NCBI RefSeq assembly: GCF_017498565.1
Contig: NZ_CP071794.1
Coordinates: 930,001 to 994,000, forward strand
Reading direction: 5' to 3'
Length of the DNA: 64,000 nucleotides
DNA from: Parasphingorhabdus cellanae
GTDB lineage: Bacteria > Pseudomonadota > Alphaproteobacteria > Sphingomonadales > Sphingomonadaceae
Positions 35,895 through 44,443 of the stretch are shown piece by piece. How positions within the stretch are numbered: the first letter of the stretch is position 1; every line of letters starts with the position of its first letter. Both the position numbers and the translations under genes were made by a program. The notes under the pieces were generated by a model. It saw only the letters and a list, made by a program, of their open reading frames with translations, was not told the DNA's origin and did not search any database.

Positions 35895-37490
35895 TTACCC
35901 GTCGCTGAGCGAATCGGGTGCCCCGTGCTCCACAGTCATGCGTTTGCGGGTTCGCAGTTGCCCGCCGCGTTCGGTAACGCAGTCCACCGTTTTAAACTCC
36001 GTCATCCAGCGGTCAGACTTTACATCACATACTACATAGCCACGCTGAGAGTTATGCCATTTGAGGCTAGCATTTTCGCGTTGGATGGCCTTTGTGCTTT
36101 CACGCTGATCTTCACCATCGCCGCCCGATGAAATGGACGTGGCAACAAACTCAGTGGCAATGGGTTTGGAGCCTGGGCGCCTGCCATCCATATGCAATTC
36201 GCCTGCATAATTCTGGTGTTCGTCGCCGGTTAGCACAACGACGCTGTCTAGCCCCAATGTAGTGATCTGTTCCAAAACCCGGTTGCGTGGCACGCGATAT
36301 CCCGCCCAGCTATCAAGATTTTCGGTATGCTCCGGGCCAGGCATGCGATCAAGGTCCATCATCATGACCTGTTGTGCCAATACCTGCCAGCGGGCGTTGG
36401 AGCTGCCGAGCTTGTTAAACAGCCAGCTTTCCTGACGCTGGCCGAGCACTTGCGCATTGTCGCCATCGATATCCTTACAGGGAATGCCCCATTTGTCATC
36501 GCAGGGTTGATCCGTGCGATATTGCCGGGTGTCGAGCAGGTTGAAATCCATCAGATCGCCAAATTGGGCCTGCCGATAAAGCTGCATCGCCGGACCCACA
36601 GGCAAGGCAGAGGCGCGCAGGGGCATATGCTCGTAATAAGCCTGTACCGCCATCTGGCGACGCAGATTGAAAAGCGCTTCCGGCGTTCCGTCCTGGTCAA
36701 TAGCGCCAACCCAATTATTGTCTATTTCATGATCGTCCCAAGTCATGAACCAGGGCGCAGCGGCATGCGCAGCCTGTAGGTCTACATCCATCTTATATTG
36801 GGCATAGCGCCGACGGTAATCATCGATCGTATAGATTTCATCTCCCGCATGTGGCCGGACCACTTCGACAGGCCCTTTCGACCTGTTGCGGAAACGGTTC
36901 TCGCGATATTCATAGATATAATCGCCATAGCAATAGACGAAATCAGCTTCTTCTGCGGCGAGGAAGCGATGGGCGGTGTAATAGCCCTCCTCATAGTTCT
37001 GACAGCCTGCTACCGCGAAACGGAGCCTGTCTAATGGCTGTCCAACCGATGGGGTCGTCCTGCTACGGCCAATGGCACTTCGTTCCCGGCCGACAACAAA
37101 CCGGTACCAATAGGGCCGATTGGGTTCGAGCCCGGCGACCGCCACATGTACAGCATGACCCAGCTCTGGGCGGGCATAGGCGGTGCCACGCGCCACAATA
37201 TCGCGCATTCGCTCATCACTAGCCACCAGCCACTCGACTTCAACAGCGGCAGCAGGCATGCCATAGCCTATGGAAAGCGGGTCAGGCGCAAGACGCGTCC
37301 AGATTACAAATCCATCTGGTGCAGGTTCCCCTGACGCTACCCCAAGCTGAAAAGGATAGGTCCTAAAGACAGGCGCAGCGAGAAGTGGCGCGCCGATCGT
37401 CAGGCCCAACGCCGCAATGGCACCACCCCCAAATGTCTTGAGTGCATGGCGCCGACTCATATCAAGTCTGCGGGAGCGCAAATCAGCCAT
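35895..37490 (-). CDS. phoD: PhoD-type alkaline phosphatase / phosphodiesterase
   Basis: A 531-residue protein from the ATG at 37490 (GAGGA upstream). It has a twin-arginine signal, MSRRHALKTFGGGAIAALG, a small beta domain with FQLGVASGEPAPDGFVIWTR, and the PhoD core: CYGDYIYEYR, MTWDDHEIDNNW, NLLDTRQYR and VVLTGDEHQNYAGEL carry the metal ligands (Ca/Fe in studied PhoD). It is exported folded to the periplasm. It diverges from the ZnuD-like receptor, with a Zur-like site 160 bases upstream of its start. Confidence 0.93.
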   Translation of the reverse strand: MADLRSRRLDMSRRHALKTFGGGAIAALGLTIGAPLLAAPVFRTYPFQLGVASGEPAPDGFVIWTRLAPDPLSIGYGMPAAAVEVEWLVASDERMRDIVARGTAYARPELGHAVHVAVAGLEPNRPYWYRFVVGRERSAIGRSRTTPSVGQPLDRLRFAVAGCQNYEEGYYTAHRFLAAEEADFVYCYGDYIYEYRENRFRNRSKGPVEVVRPHAGDEIYTIDDYRRRYAQYKMDVDLQAAHAAAPWFMTWDDHEIDNNWVGAIDQDGTPEALFNLRRQMAVQAYYEHMPLRASALPVGPAMQLYRQAQFGDLMDFNLLDTRQYRTDQPCDDKWGIPCKDIDGDNAQVLGQRQESWLFNKLGSSNARWQVLAQQVMMMDLDRMPGPEHTENLDSWAGYRVPRNRVLEQITTLGLDSVVVLTGDEHQNYAGELHMDGRRPGSKPIATEFVATSISSGGDGEDQRESTKAIQRENASLKWHNSQRGYVVCDVKSDRWMTEFKTVDCVTERGGQLRTRKRMTVEHGAPDSLSDG

Positions 37491-37649
37491 AAAACGAATC
37501 CTCTTTAATGTTGGTCGTAAGGTGCCGGTTTGCTGTGTCAATTTCATGGCAAAGCACGGTATCTAGCGCCGATGGCTCGTTCCGGCTCAGCGAAATGACC
37601 GGAATGTAGAACTTTCTGTTGCAAAGAACTTTCGATTGCGTATCTGAGA

Positions 37650-37665
37650 TATGATATATCATCTC
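37650..37665. promoter_or_regulatory. Zur-like operator upstream of the ZnuD-like receptor
   Basis: TATGATATATCATCTC with a perfect 12-bp palindrome ATGATATATCAT at 37651-37662. It ends 18 bases before the GTG of the TonB receptor gene, consistent with blocking of the promoter. Confidence 0.72.
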
Positions 37666-37683
37666 ATATTTTAGGGGTTTAAT

Positions 37684-39843
37684 GTGAAGAAAATAATATT
37701 TGTTGCACTGGGGTTGTTGGCAAGTCCAGCACTGGCTGAAAATGATGCAGACGCGGATGGCAGTCTGAATCATCCCATTGAAGATGATGAGACTATTATT
37801 GTCACTGCGGATTATGTCTCCGAATTTGACATTCTTGCAGGGACCTCGGTTATTGCCAGAGATAATATCCTGCGCAGTATGCAACCGCAGCTTGGGGATG
37901 TTCTGACGAAACAGCCGGGCGTTTCGGCGACGTCCTTCGGGCCGGGTGCTTCGCGGCCAGTACTGCGAGGCCTGCAAGGCGAAAGGGTTCGGGTGTTAAC
38001 AGATGGTATCGGCACGCTTGATGTTTCCAACACGTCGGCTGATCACGCTGTTACTATCGACCCCCTCACGACCGATAGAATCGAGATATTCCGCGGGCCG
38101 GCGGCATTGTTGTTCGGCAGCCAAGCAATCGGCGGCGCGGTGAATGCAATCGACCGGCGTATTCCTAGGGAAGTCCCAGAAAATGGCTTTCACGTCGATC
38201 TGCTGGGCAATTATGGTAGCGCTTTTGATGAGGCCAGTATTGGCGGCGCTTTGGAAGTGGCGCTGAGCGACCAGTTTGTCGTCCATATCGATGGCAGCTA
38301 TCGTGATACCGGTGATGTGGAGGTTGGCGATTTTGTGCTGACTCCCGCCCTGCGCGCCCAACAGTTGGAGGTCGCCGCTGAAGAACAGGAAGAAGGCAAT
38401 CTTGATGAAGCAGCGGAAGCCCTAGAACTTGCCGGTTTGCGCGGTCAACTGCCCAATAGTTTCACCGAGACCTATACATTTGGCACCGGTTTTGCGCTGA
38501 TCAACGAACGCGGAAGCCTGGGGGCTTCGATCAGTCTTTATGACACGCGCTATGGGATACCGGCACGTCCGGGGGCGGAGCATCATGGCGAAGAAGGAGA
38601 AGAGGAAGGCGAAGGCGAAGGAGAAGGAGAAGAAGGCGAGGCACCGGTTTCGATCGATTTGCGCCAATGGCGAGCCGATCTGCGCGGAGAAATATTCACC
38701 GGCGGCGGTTTTCTGGAATCGGTTCGCTTTCGTGCTGGCTATTCCAACTATGAACATACTGAGTTTGAAGGCGATGAGGTCGGCACTGTTTTTGACAGCG
38801 AAGGCTTTGAGGCCCGTCTGGAATTTGTCCAGGCGGACCGCGACGGCTGGCGCGGCGTAACTGGTTTTCAGGGCCTTACGCGCGATTTTGTGGCAACCGG
38901 GGCCGAAGCCTTCGTACCGCCCAACGTCACCGACCAATATGGCCTGTTCACACTGCAGGAGTTTCAATGGGATAAAGTCGGACTGGAGTTGTCCGCGCGT
39001 TTTGAAAAGACCGACGTCCAGTCGAACAGCGTCGCCATTGGCCTGGAAGAAGCGGCGGTGATTGTCCCGATTGATCGCAATTTCAATGCGTTCTCGGTTG
39101 CTGCGGGGACCAGTTACAGCATCGCCCCAGATGTTCGAATCGGGATTAATGCCAGCCGGGTAGAGCGAGCACCTTCTGCCGAGGAGCTGTTCTCCAACGG
39201 ACCGCATGTGGCAACCCAAGCCTTTGAAATTGGCAATCCTTTTTTTGACAAGGAAACCTCTTTGGGACTGGAAGCATATGTGCGTGGCAAGAGCGGTCCA
39301 GCCCGTTTCCAGCTTGCCGCTTATCACAACTGGTTTGATGATTTTATCTATGAGATCGAAACCGGAGGCGAAGCAGATGGCTTGCCTATATTCCAGTTTT
39401 TTCAGTCCGACGCCCGATATTGGGGATTTGAAGCCCAGGTTGCTGTTGATGTGGTGCAATCTGACAACGTGACCGTAACCGTCGATGCGGTGGCGGACTA
39501 TGTCCGTGCAACCATCGAGGATGACGGCCCCGCGCCCCGCATTCCGCCACTGCGATTGTTAGGTGGTCTAGAAGCGAGCACTGGAAGCTTACGTGGGCGG
39601 GCAGAGATCGAATGGGTTGACAGCCAAAACCGGACATCAGCATTTGAGCTTCCCACCGATGGCCATACGCTCGTAAATGCATCATTCTCTTGGAAACCAT
39701 TTGGTGAAGAAAGTGAGCATATTTTGATCTTGTCCGCTGATAATATTTTTGACGTCGATGCGCGTCGCCATGCTAGTTTCACCAAGGATTTTGTGCCTCT
39801 GACGGGCCGGAATTTCAAGGTTTCTGCGCGGATCAGTTTCTGA
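37684..39843 (+). CDS. ZnuD-like TonB-dependent receptor (probable zinc uptake)
   Basis: A 719-residue receptor with signal peptide MKKIIFVALGLLASPALAE, TonB box near ETIIVTADY, plug with LRGLQGERVRVLTDGIGTLD and IEIFRGPAALLFGSQAIGGAV, and a barrel ending FKVSARISF. Near residues 298-320 an outer loop has EHHGEEGEEE and a run of Glu/Gly, a metal-gathering type seen in ZnuD-like zinc receptors. GTG start follows AGGGG. A Zur-like palindrome ends 18 bases upstream, and a COG0523 zinc GTPase follows. Zinc is thus the likely cargo. Confidence 0.9.
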   Translation: MKKIIFVALGLLASPALAENDADADGSLNHPIEDDETIIVTADYVSEFDILAGTSVIARDNILRSMQPQLGDVLTKQPGVSATSFGPGASRPVLRGLQGERVRVLTDGIGTLDVSNTSADHAVTIDPLTTDRIEIFRGPAALLFGSQAIGGAVNAIDRRIPREVPENGFHVDLLGNYGSAFDEASIGGALEVALSDQFVVHIDGSYRDTGDVEVGDFVLTPALRAQQLEVAAEEQEEGNLDEAAEALELAGLRGQLPNSFTETYTFGTGFALINERGSLGASISLYDTRYGIPARPGAEHHGEEGEEEGEGEGEGEEGEAPVSIDLRQWRADLRGEIFTGGGFLESVRFRAGYSNYEHTEFEGDEVGTVFDSEGFEARLEFVQADRDGWRGVTGFQGLTRDFVATGAEAFVPPNVTDQYGLFTLQEFQWDKVGLELSARFEKTDVQSNSVAIGLEEAAVIVPIDRNFNAFSVAAGTSYSIAPDVRIGINASRVERAPSAEELFSNGPHVATQAFEIGNPFFDKETSLGLEAYVRGKSGPARFQLAAYHNWFDDFIYEIETGGEADGLPIFQFFQSDARYWGFEAQVAVDVVQSDNVTVTVDAVADYVRATIEDDGPAPRIPPLRLLGGLEASTGSLRGRAEIEWVDSQNRTSAFELPTDGHTLVNASFSWKPFGEESEHILILSADNIFDVDARRHASFTKDFVPLTGRNFKVSARISF

Positions 39844-39963
39844 TGACAGTTGCTAGATCTAACCACGGCCTGCGGTCTTTCCATCGATTGAAATTTCGGC
39901 TGAAGTCGCGAGGTAAATTCATCCCAGAAGCTTTACAGCAACCATGTTGAGGATTGAGCGCAG

Positions 39964-41061
39964 ATGCCAGATACCCGCATCCCTGTTTCCCTGATAACCG
40001 GTTTTCTAGGATCTGGTAAAACGACCTTGCTGAATCATTTGATGCCACTGCCACAAATGTCCAAGGCGCTGGTTATCATCAACGAATTTGGATCGATCGG
40101 AATCGACCATGATCTCGTGGCACATAGCAACGAAGACGACACGATTGTTGAGATGGCTAACGGTTGCCTATGCTGCACCATAAAGGGAGATCTTCAGAAA
40201 ACGTTGAATGAAGCTCCCTGGCGGTTTGCTCGCGACGGGCAGCGCTGGTTTGACCGTGTGCTGATCGAAACGACCGGCCTCGCCGATCCAGCCCCGATCA
40301 TTCACACGGTGATGGCGGATGACAAGTTGAAGGCGCTGTACCAGCTTGACGCTGTGATTGCCCTTGTCGATGGCTACAACGGAAATTCCACGCTCGATAT
40401 TCAGGTGGAAGCGGTAAAGCAGGCTGCGGTTGCCGATCAGCTGTTGATCTCGAAGACCGACATTGCGGATGCTGCTGACATCGCAAGGTTGAAAGCACGG
40501 CTACGCAAACTCAACCCAGCCGCTCCTATGCATCTGCTTCCCGGCGAAACAGACGATCTTGCGCGCCTTTTTAACGGTCCGACTTTCAATCCGAAATTGA
40601 AGCACGAAGATGTGCAAGCCTGGTTGGCTGCCGAAGCCTATAAGGGGGGGCATCATCACCATCATGAATCTCATGACCATTCCCATGACCACGATCATGC
40701 GCATGACATAAACCGCCACGATGAGAGGATAAGATCGGTTTGCCTGACGATCGAAGAACCGCTCCCTGCTCAGGTATTCGACAGTTGGCTGGAAATGCTA
40801 GTAGCGTTCAACGGCGTCAATGTGCTGCGCGTCAAGGGGATCATCAAACTCGCAGAACTTGATAAACCCCTTGTCATTCACGGTGTACAGCACATCTGGC
40901 ATCCGCCGGAGATACTGGAAAAATGGCCAGGCGATGATCGCCGCTCCCGCATCGTCTTCATCCTCCGAGATCTAGAAGAAACTGAACTGCGCGACATGCT
41001 GACATTCGTACAAAATAAATCCGCCAAAACTTCGGTTGTAGGATTGGACAGTGTCGGTTGA
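39964..41061 (+). CDS. COG0523 (CobW-type) GTPase with His-rich loop
   Basis: A 365-residue G3E GTPase: Walker A GFLGSGKT at 13-20, metal motif NGCLCCTIKGD with CLCC at 68-71, SKTD base-recognition motif near 160, and a His-rich loop at about 228-249 (HHHHHESHDHSHDHDHAHD) leading to the CobW C-terminal domain. Different subgroup from the 22767-24002 paralogue, which has no His loop. It lies 120 bases after the ZnuD-like receptor; no own Zur site is visible, so it is probably on the same transcript. It may store or pass on zinc. Confidence 0.92.
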   Translation: MPDTRIPVSLITGFLGSGKTTLLNHLMPLPQMSKALVIINEFGSIGIDHDLVAHSNEDDTIVEMANGCLCCTIKGDLQKTLNEAPWRFARDGQRWFDRVLIETTGLADPAPIIHTVMADDKLKALYQLDAVIALVDGYNGNSTLDIQVEAVKQAAVADQLLISKTDIADAADIARLKARLRKLNPAAPMHLLPGETDDLARLFNGPTFNPKLKHEDVQAWLAAEAYKGGHHHHHESHDHSHDHDHAHDINRHDERIRSVCLTIEEPLPAQVFDSWLEMLVAFNGVNVLRVKGIIKLAELDKPLVIHGVQHIWHPPEILEKWPGDDRRSRIVFILRDLEETELRDMLTFVQNKSAKTSVVGLDSVG

Positions 41062-41130
41062 CGGAACAATCTGCAAATTGGAGGCTCGTTATTCGCTGTC
41101 ATCATGCAGTTCTAATGTCCGTTTTCGGGG

Positions 41131-42359
41131 GTGGTTTCAACCGGTGGCTGCAACACACGCCTCGAACCGTTCTGCAGGCGTTTCATAGCTGAGGGTCTTT
41201 CTAAGACGCTCGTTAAGTTGTCTTGCTACCGCATTAAGTTTGACCTGGCTATAGACGGATAGATCGGTACCTTTTTGGAAGTATTGACGCAGCAGTCTGT
41301 TAGTATTTTCGTTTGAACCGCGCTGCCATGGGCTGTGCGGGTCGCAGAAGTAAACATCTGCATTGGTCGCCAGTTTGAAGCGTTTGTGATCAGCAAGCTC
41401 CTTGCCTCGATCCCATGTCAGTGATTTATAGAGTTCACTCGGCAGCTTGTGCGATTGCTTGAGCAATGCCGAGACGACGCTGTTTGTATCTTTGTTCGCC
41501 ACCTTTGCCAGCATGACGTAGCGCGAATGGCGCTCCACTAGCGTTGCGATATAGCTGTTCGTGGAACCTGCTATGAGATCACCTTCCCAGTGCCCCGGTA
41601 TAGCGCGAACTTCAACTGATGCAGGACGTTCACTGATCGATACGGCATCCTTGATTTGACCAAGACCATCCCGCTTCAGGCTAGCGTACTGGGAACGGCG
41701 TATTTTGCGCTTGGCCCGTAAGTGGGAGAGGAGCTCCTTCTTGAGCACACCGCGTGCCTGAACATATAAGCTGCGGTAGATCGTCTCATGCGACACGTGA
41801 TTATGTCCTTCACCGGGATATTTGCGCCTAAGCCAGCCAGCAATCTGTTCCAGTGACCAGTGGCGCTGTAGCTTCCCCGCCACTGTTTGGCACAAAGATC
41901 GATTGCAAGCGAGTTTGCACGGCTTGGGTCGCCTTGACCGATCCCATGCCGATTGATCCGATCTGGCAGCCCGGTAGCGACTGGTTCCACCGTTACGTTT
42001 GACCTCACGGCTAACGGTCGATGGCGAACGCCCAAGTCGGCGCGCTATCGACCGCATTGATAGAAAGCTGGTCAGGCCTCGTGAAATCTCTTCGCGTTCA
42101 GCAAGAGTGAGCGCCAATCTGGACCGCTTACGCGTCGGTGGACGAATGCCACCAGTGTGAGCCAGCAGCGGATAGATCGAAGAGGAATCCCGATCAAAGC
42201 CCCGACCAATCGAACTCATCGACTCCCCGCGCTGCCAGCGATCCCATATCTCGTGCTTCTGATCGACTGTAAAATATATCCGTCGTCTCTGCTTCGTATC
42301 TAACACTCCATCTTCAAATCTAAAGATTAAAGTGTTGCGGCCACCGGTTGAAACCGCAG
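41131..42359 (-). mobile_element. IS30-family insertion sequence
   Basis: Terminal inverted repeats: left GTTTCAACCGGTGGCTGCAA (from 41134) and right, inverted, GTTTCAACCGGTGGCCGCAA, 24 of 26 bases alike over the full arm. Between them lies one IS30-type transposase gene whose stop is inside the left repeat. I could not see a target-site duplication. Confidence 0.88.
41137..42306 (-). CDS. IS30 family transposase
   Basis: About 389 residues from GTG at 42306, the first start inside the element; the open frame to 42489 runs outside the IS. N-terminal helix-turn-helix modules with MRSIARRLGRSPSTVSREVK, then the DDE catalytic core: IPGHWEGDLI, LTWDRGKELADH and SPWQRGSNENTNRLLRQYF hold D, D and E. 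Full length for IS30, so it looks active. Last codon lies in the left inverted repeat. Confidence 0.92.
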   Translation of the reverse strand: MLDTKQRRRIYFTVDQKHEIWDRWQRGESMSSIGRGFDRDSSSIYPLLAHTGGIRPPTRKRSRLALTLAEREEISRGLTSFLSMRSIARRLGRSPSTVSREVKRNGGTSRYRAARSDQSAWDRSRRPKPCKLACNRSLCQTVAGKLQRHWSLEQIAGWLRRKYPGEGHNHVSHETIYRSLYVQARGVLKKELLSHLRAKRKIRRSQYASLKRDGLGQIKDAVSISERPASVEVRAIPGHWEGDLIAGSTNSYIATLVERHSRYVMLAKVANKDTNSVVSALLKQSHKLPSELYKSLTWDRGKELADHKRFKLATNADVYFCDPHSPWQRGSNENTNRLLRQYFQKGTDLSVYSQVKLNAVARQLNERLRKTLSYETPAERFEACVAATG

Positions 42360-42482
42360 CCCCAATCCAAGACGAAAGTCTATAGGTTATTAGTGCCTGG
42401 AAGCGGACATTCTCTTTGGTCTTTCCGGCCGAGGAGAAAGTAAATGACATACTCATAATTTGATCCAGCAGCGCAGAATAGG

Positions 42483-42626
42483 GTGCCATGGAACTTTGAG
42501 GCTAAGATTGGTCCCAAACGCCCACTCAACCAGAAACAGATTTGGGCCATTCGGTTCTTCCTCGATCGGGAGGAGCGTATTCGCGATCGCGCTCTATTTG
42601 ATCTGGCGATCGACAGCAATATTTAG
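42483..42626 (+). pseudogene. Tyrosine recombinase N-terminal/catalytic remnant
   Basis: 48 codons read VPWNFEAKIGPKRPLNQKQI and WAIRFFLDREERIRDRALFD with DLAIDS before TAG. This is the front of the catalytic domain of a small tyrosine recombinase common in alphaproteobacterial plasmids and islands; it stops before the first catalytic Arg region is complete. A broken integrase. Confidence 0.65.
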
Positions 42627-42882
42627 AAGAATTGCGCTACAGTGCGCTGATCTTGGTTTGGTCGATATCATGGGCTCGAAACTTCTTAAGGAGATAAATG
42701 CGATTTCAACTCACTCTCTTCGGGTGGGTCTGACACAAAATCGGTTTGCAGCAGGTGCTGTTGGCGCGGGTATTGCCCATGCTTTACGTTGGAATTCTCC
42801 TGCAACGGCCTTGCGATATGCGTGTAAACTCCGGGTGAAAAGCAATGTGGCGGCAAAGGTTATCGGGGCGGTTCGGAAATAG
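42627..42882 (+). pseudogene. Tyrosine recombinase C-terminal remnant
   Basis: The frame ending at 42882 carries STHSLRVGLTQNRFAAGAVG then ALRWNSPATALRYACKL, a tyrosine-recombinase C-terminal part with HSLR (His and Arg of the active site) and Tyr in ALRYACK. It belongs to a different integrase from the remnant just before it. Both mark this spot as an island border or integration hot spot. Confidence 0.65.
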
Positions 42883-43218
42883 AAAATTGTGTTTACATCA
42901 GTGATTTTGTCAAATTCCCGCAAGCTTCTGAGTGTTTTTTCAGCTCGCTCGCCCCTGCGGCTGCTTAAAATTGCAATTCCGCTCTCAATTGTTAGGTCAG
43001 CACAAATTTTAAGACTGACATTTGTGTTGATTGAACACTAGCCGAAGCTATGATGTGTGTTCTATCATGAGATGAATGTTAACAAGTATATTAAATATGT
43101 TTTCCCGATGAAATCAATTAAGTTCTCAAAAGTAGAGGTTTTGTGTCTGAATTCATAGTTTTCATAATTCTGGAATCTGTAAATTTGCGACCAATAGGGT
43201 CATAATTTGAGAAATGAA
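42883..43218. other. AT-rich upstream region of the HlyD-ABC locus
   Basis: 336 bases without a gene, richer in A+T than the left half of the window. It must contain the promoter of the hlyD-like gene. An inverted ATGAT / ATCAT pair lies near 43052-43070. No clear -35/-10 pair or terminator can be named. Confidence 0.4.
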
Positions 43219-44436
43219 ATGAAACTCTTTCGAGATGAAGTTATTCTGAAGCGAAGACCGGAATTACACGGTGACATCAGCTTAATTCTACCTTTCCGTT
43301 GGCATCTAATATCGTCCCTTCTCGCAGTCACTGCAATAATTTTGCTGATAGCTCTTTTGTCAATGTCATATACAGATTTCGAAAAAAGCAGAGGTCATCT
43401 TACTTTATCAGAGGGGCTAATCAATGTTTCACCTCCACTAATGGGTCGAGTAGACGATCTCTTCATCGCTGACGGTGTAGATGTGAAGAAACATGAGCCT
43501 CTTCTAAAAGTGAACATTTCGCAAACTGATCCAACGAGTCCTGGAAGCAAACAAAAGATTTTAGATCTGATTTTGCAACAAAGAAAAATATTAGATGATC
43601 AATCCAATTTCTCTACGGCACTGGCAAATTCCGAGCTTCGAAAGTTAGATGTAAAAATCGATTCTTTGCGAAATCAGGTTTCAAGCATTGGAACGCAAAT
43701 AGAATCCCAAAAAACACTACTAAAAGATGCAATCGAGGACCTTCAGCAAGCAAAAGAAATTGCTACTCGAGGATTCTTAAGCAGGAGGGATCTCGCGCGG
43801 CGAGAAGAACTCGTGGTGAGCCGAGAACAAGGGCTGGAAGCTCTGCGCCAAGATCTTTTTTCCAAGAAAGCTGAGTTGCAGGAGTCTGCGCTGGCTCAAA
43901 CCTCAATAAATACCCAATTGATGTCGAGGAAAGGCGAAATCGCGAGAGATCAAACGCGCCTCAGTGAGCAGGAGGAATCCGCCGTCGGTAATACTGAATA
44001 TATACTTTCAGCGCCGGTCGATGGAACTGTGACAGCGCTATTGGCACATCGAGGAGACGTTGTTTCGCCGGATAAAGCGGTGATGGTCATCGTTCCAGAT
44101 GATGGGACGTTGGTGGCGGAATTTTATGTGTCTATGAAAGCGACAAATTATGTCCGCAAAGGTCAACGTATAGAAATAGAAGTCGACGCTTTCCCATTTG
44201 AAAGATTTGGACGAGTATCTGCTACAGTTGAAGCGGTATCGAAAGCGCCCGTGCCAATTGAAACCCCAAGCGAAAACACCAAATTTGCTTATGTCGCTCG
44301 CGCCAAACTTGACCAAGATCACATTGAAGCTAAGGGAAAGCGATTCTCATTGGTTCCAGGTATGGAACTCAGTTTTCGAGTAGCATTAGATAGCAAATCA
44401 TTGGCGGGATGGCTTTTCGGGCCCCTTATTTCATGA
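43219..44436 (+). CDS. HlyD-family membrane fusion protein of a peptide exporter
   Basis: About 405 residues from ATG 43219 (a TTG at 43207 is also possible). One membrane helix (about 28-52, LLAVTAIILLIALLSMSY), a biotinyl-lipoyl-like half motif VSPPLMGRVDDLFIADGVDV, a coiled coil (about 115-245) and the second half SAPVDGTVTALLAHRGDVV followed by a beta-barrel end. This is the adaptor that links a C39-type ABC exporter to an outer-membrane channel. The ABC gene starts 7 bases after its stop. No TolC gene is nearby. Confidence 0.9.
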   Translation: MKLFRDEVILKRRPELHGDISLILPFRWHLISSLLAVTAIILLIALLSMSYTDFEKSRGHLTLSEGLINVSPPLMGRVDDLFIADGVDVKKHEPLLKVNISQTDPTSPGSKQKILDLILQQRKILDDQSNFSTALANSELRKLDVKIDSLRNQVSSIGTQIESQKTLLKDAIEDLQQAKEIATRGFLSRRDLARREELVVSREQGLEALRQDLFSKKAELQESALAQTSINTQLMSRKGEIARDQTRLSEQEESAVGNTEYILSAPVDGTVTALLAHRGDVVSPDKAVMVIVPDDGTLVAEFYVSMKATNYVRKGQRIEIEVDAFPFERFGRVSATVEAVSKAPVPIETPSENTKFAYVARAKLDQDHIEAKGKRFSLVPGMELSFRVALDSKSLAGWLFGPLIS

Positions 44437-44443
44437 TTGATAA

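Noticed and set aside
38580..38640. Short GA-rich direct repeats that look like an array
   Set aside because: They are codons of the Glu/Gly-rich outer loop of the TonB receptor, in frame; no spacer-repeat structure, so not CRISPR or a minisatellite of its own.
40640..40715. His-tag-like run as vector contamination
   Set aside because: The His/Asp stretch is in frame within a COG0523 GTPase at the usual loop position; no vector sequence around it.
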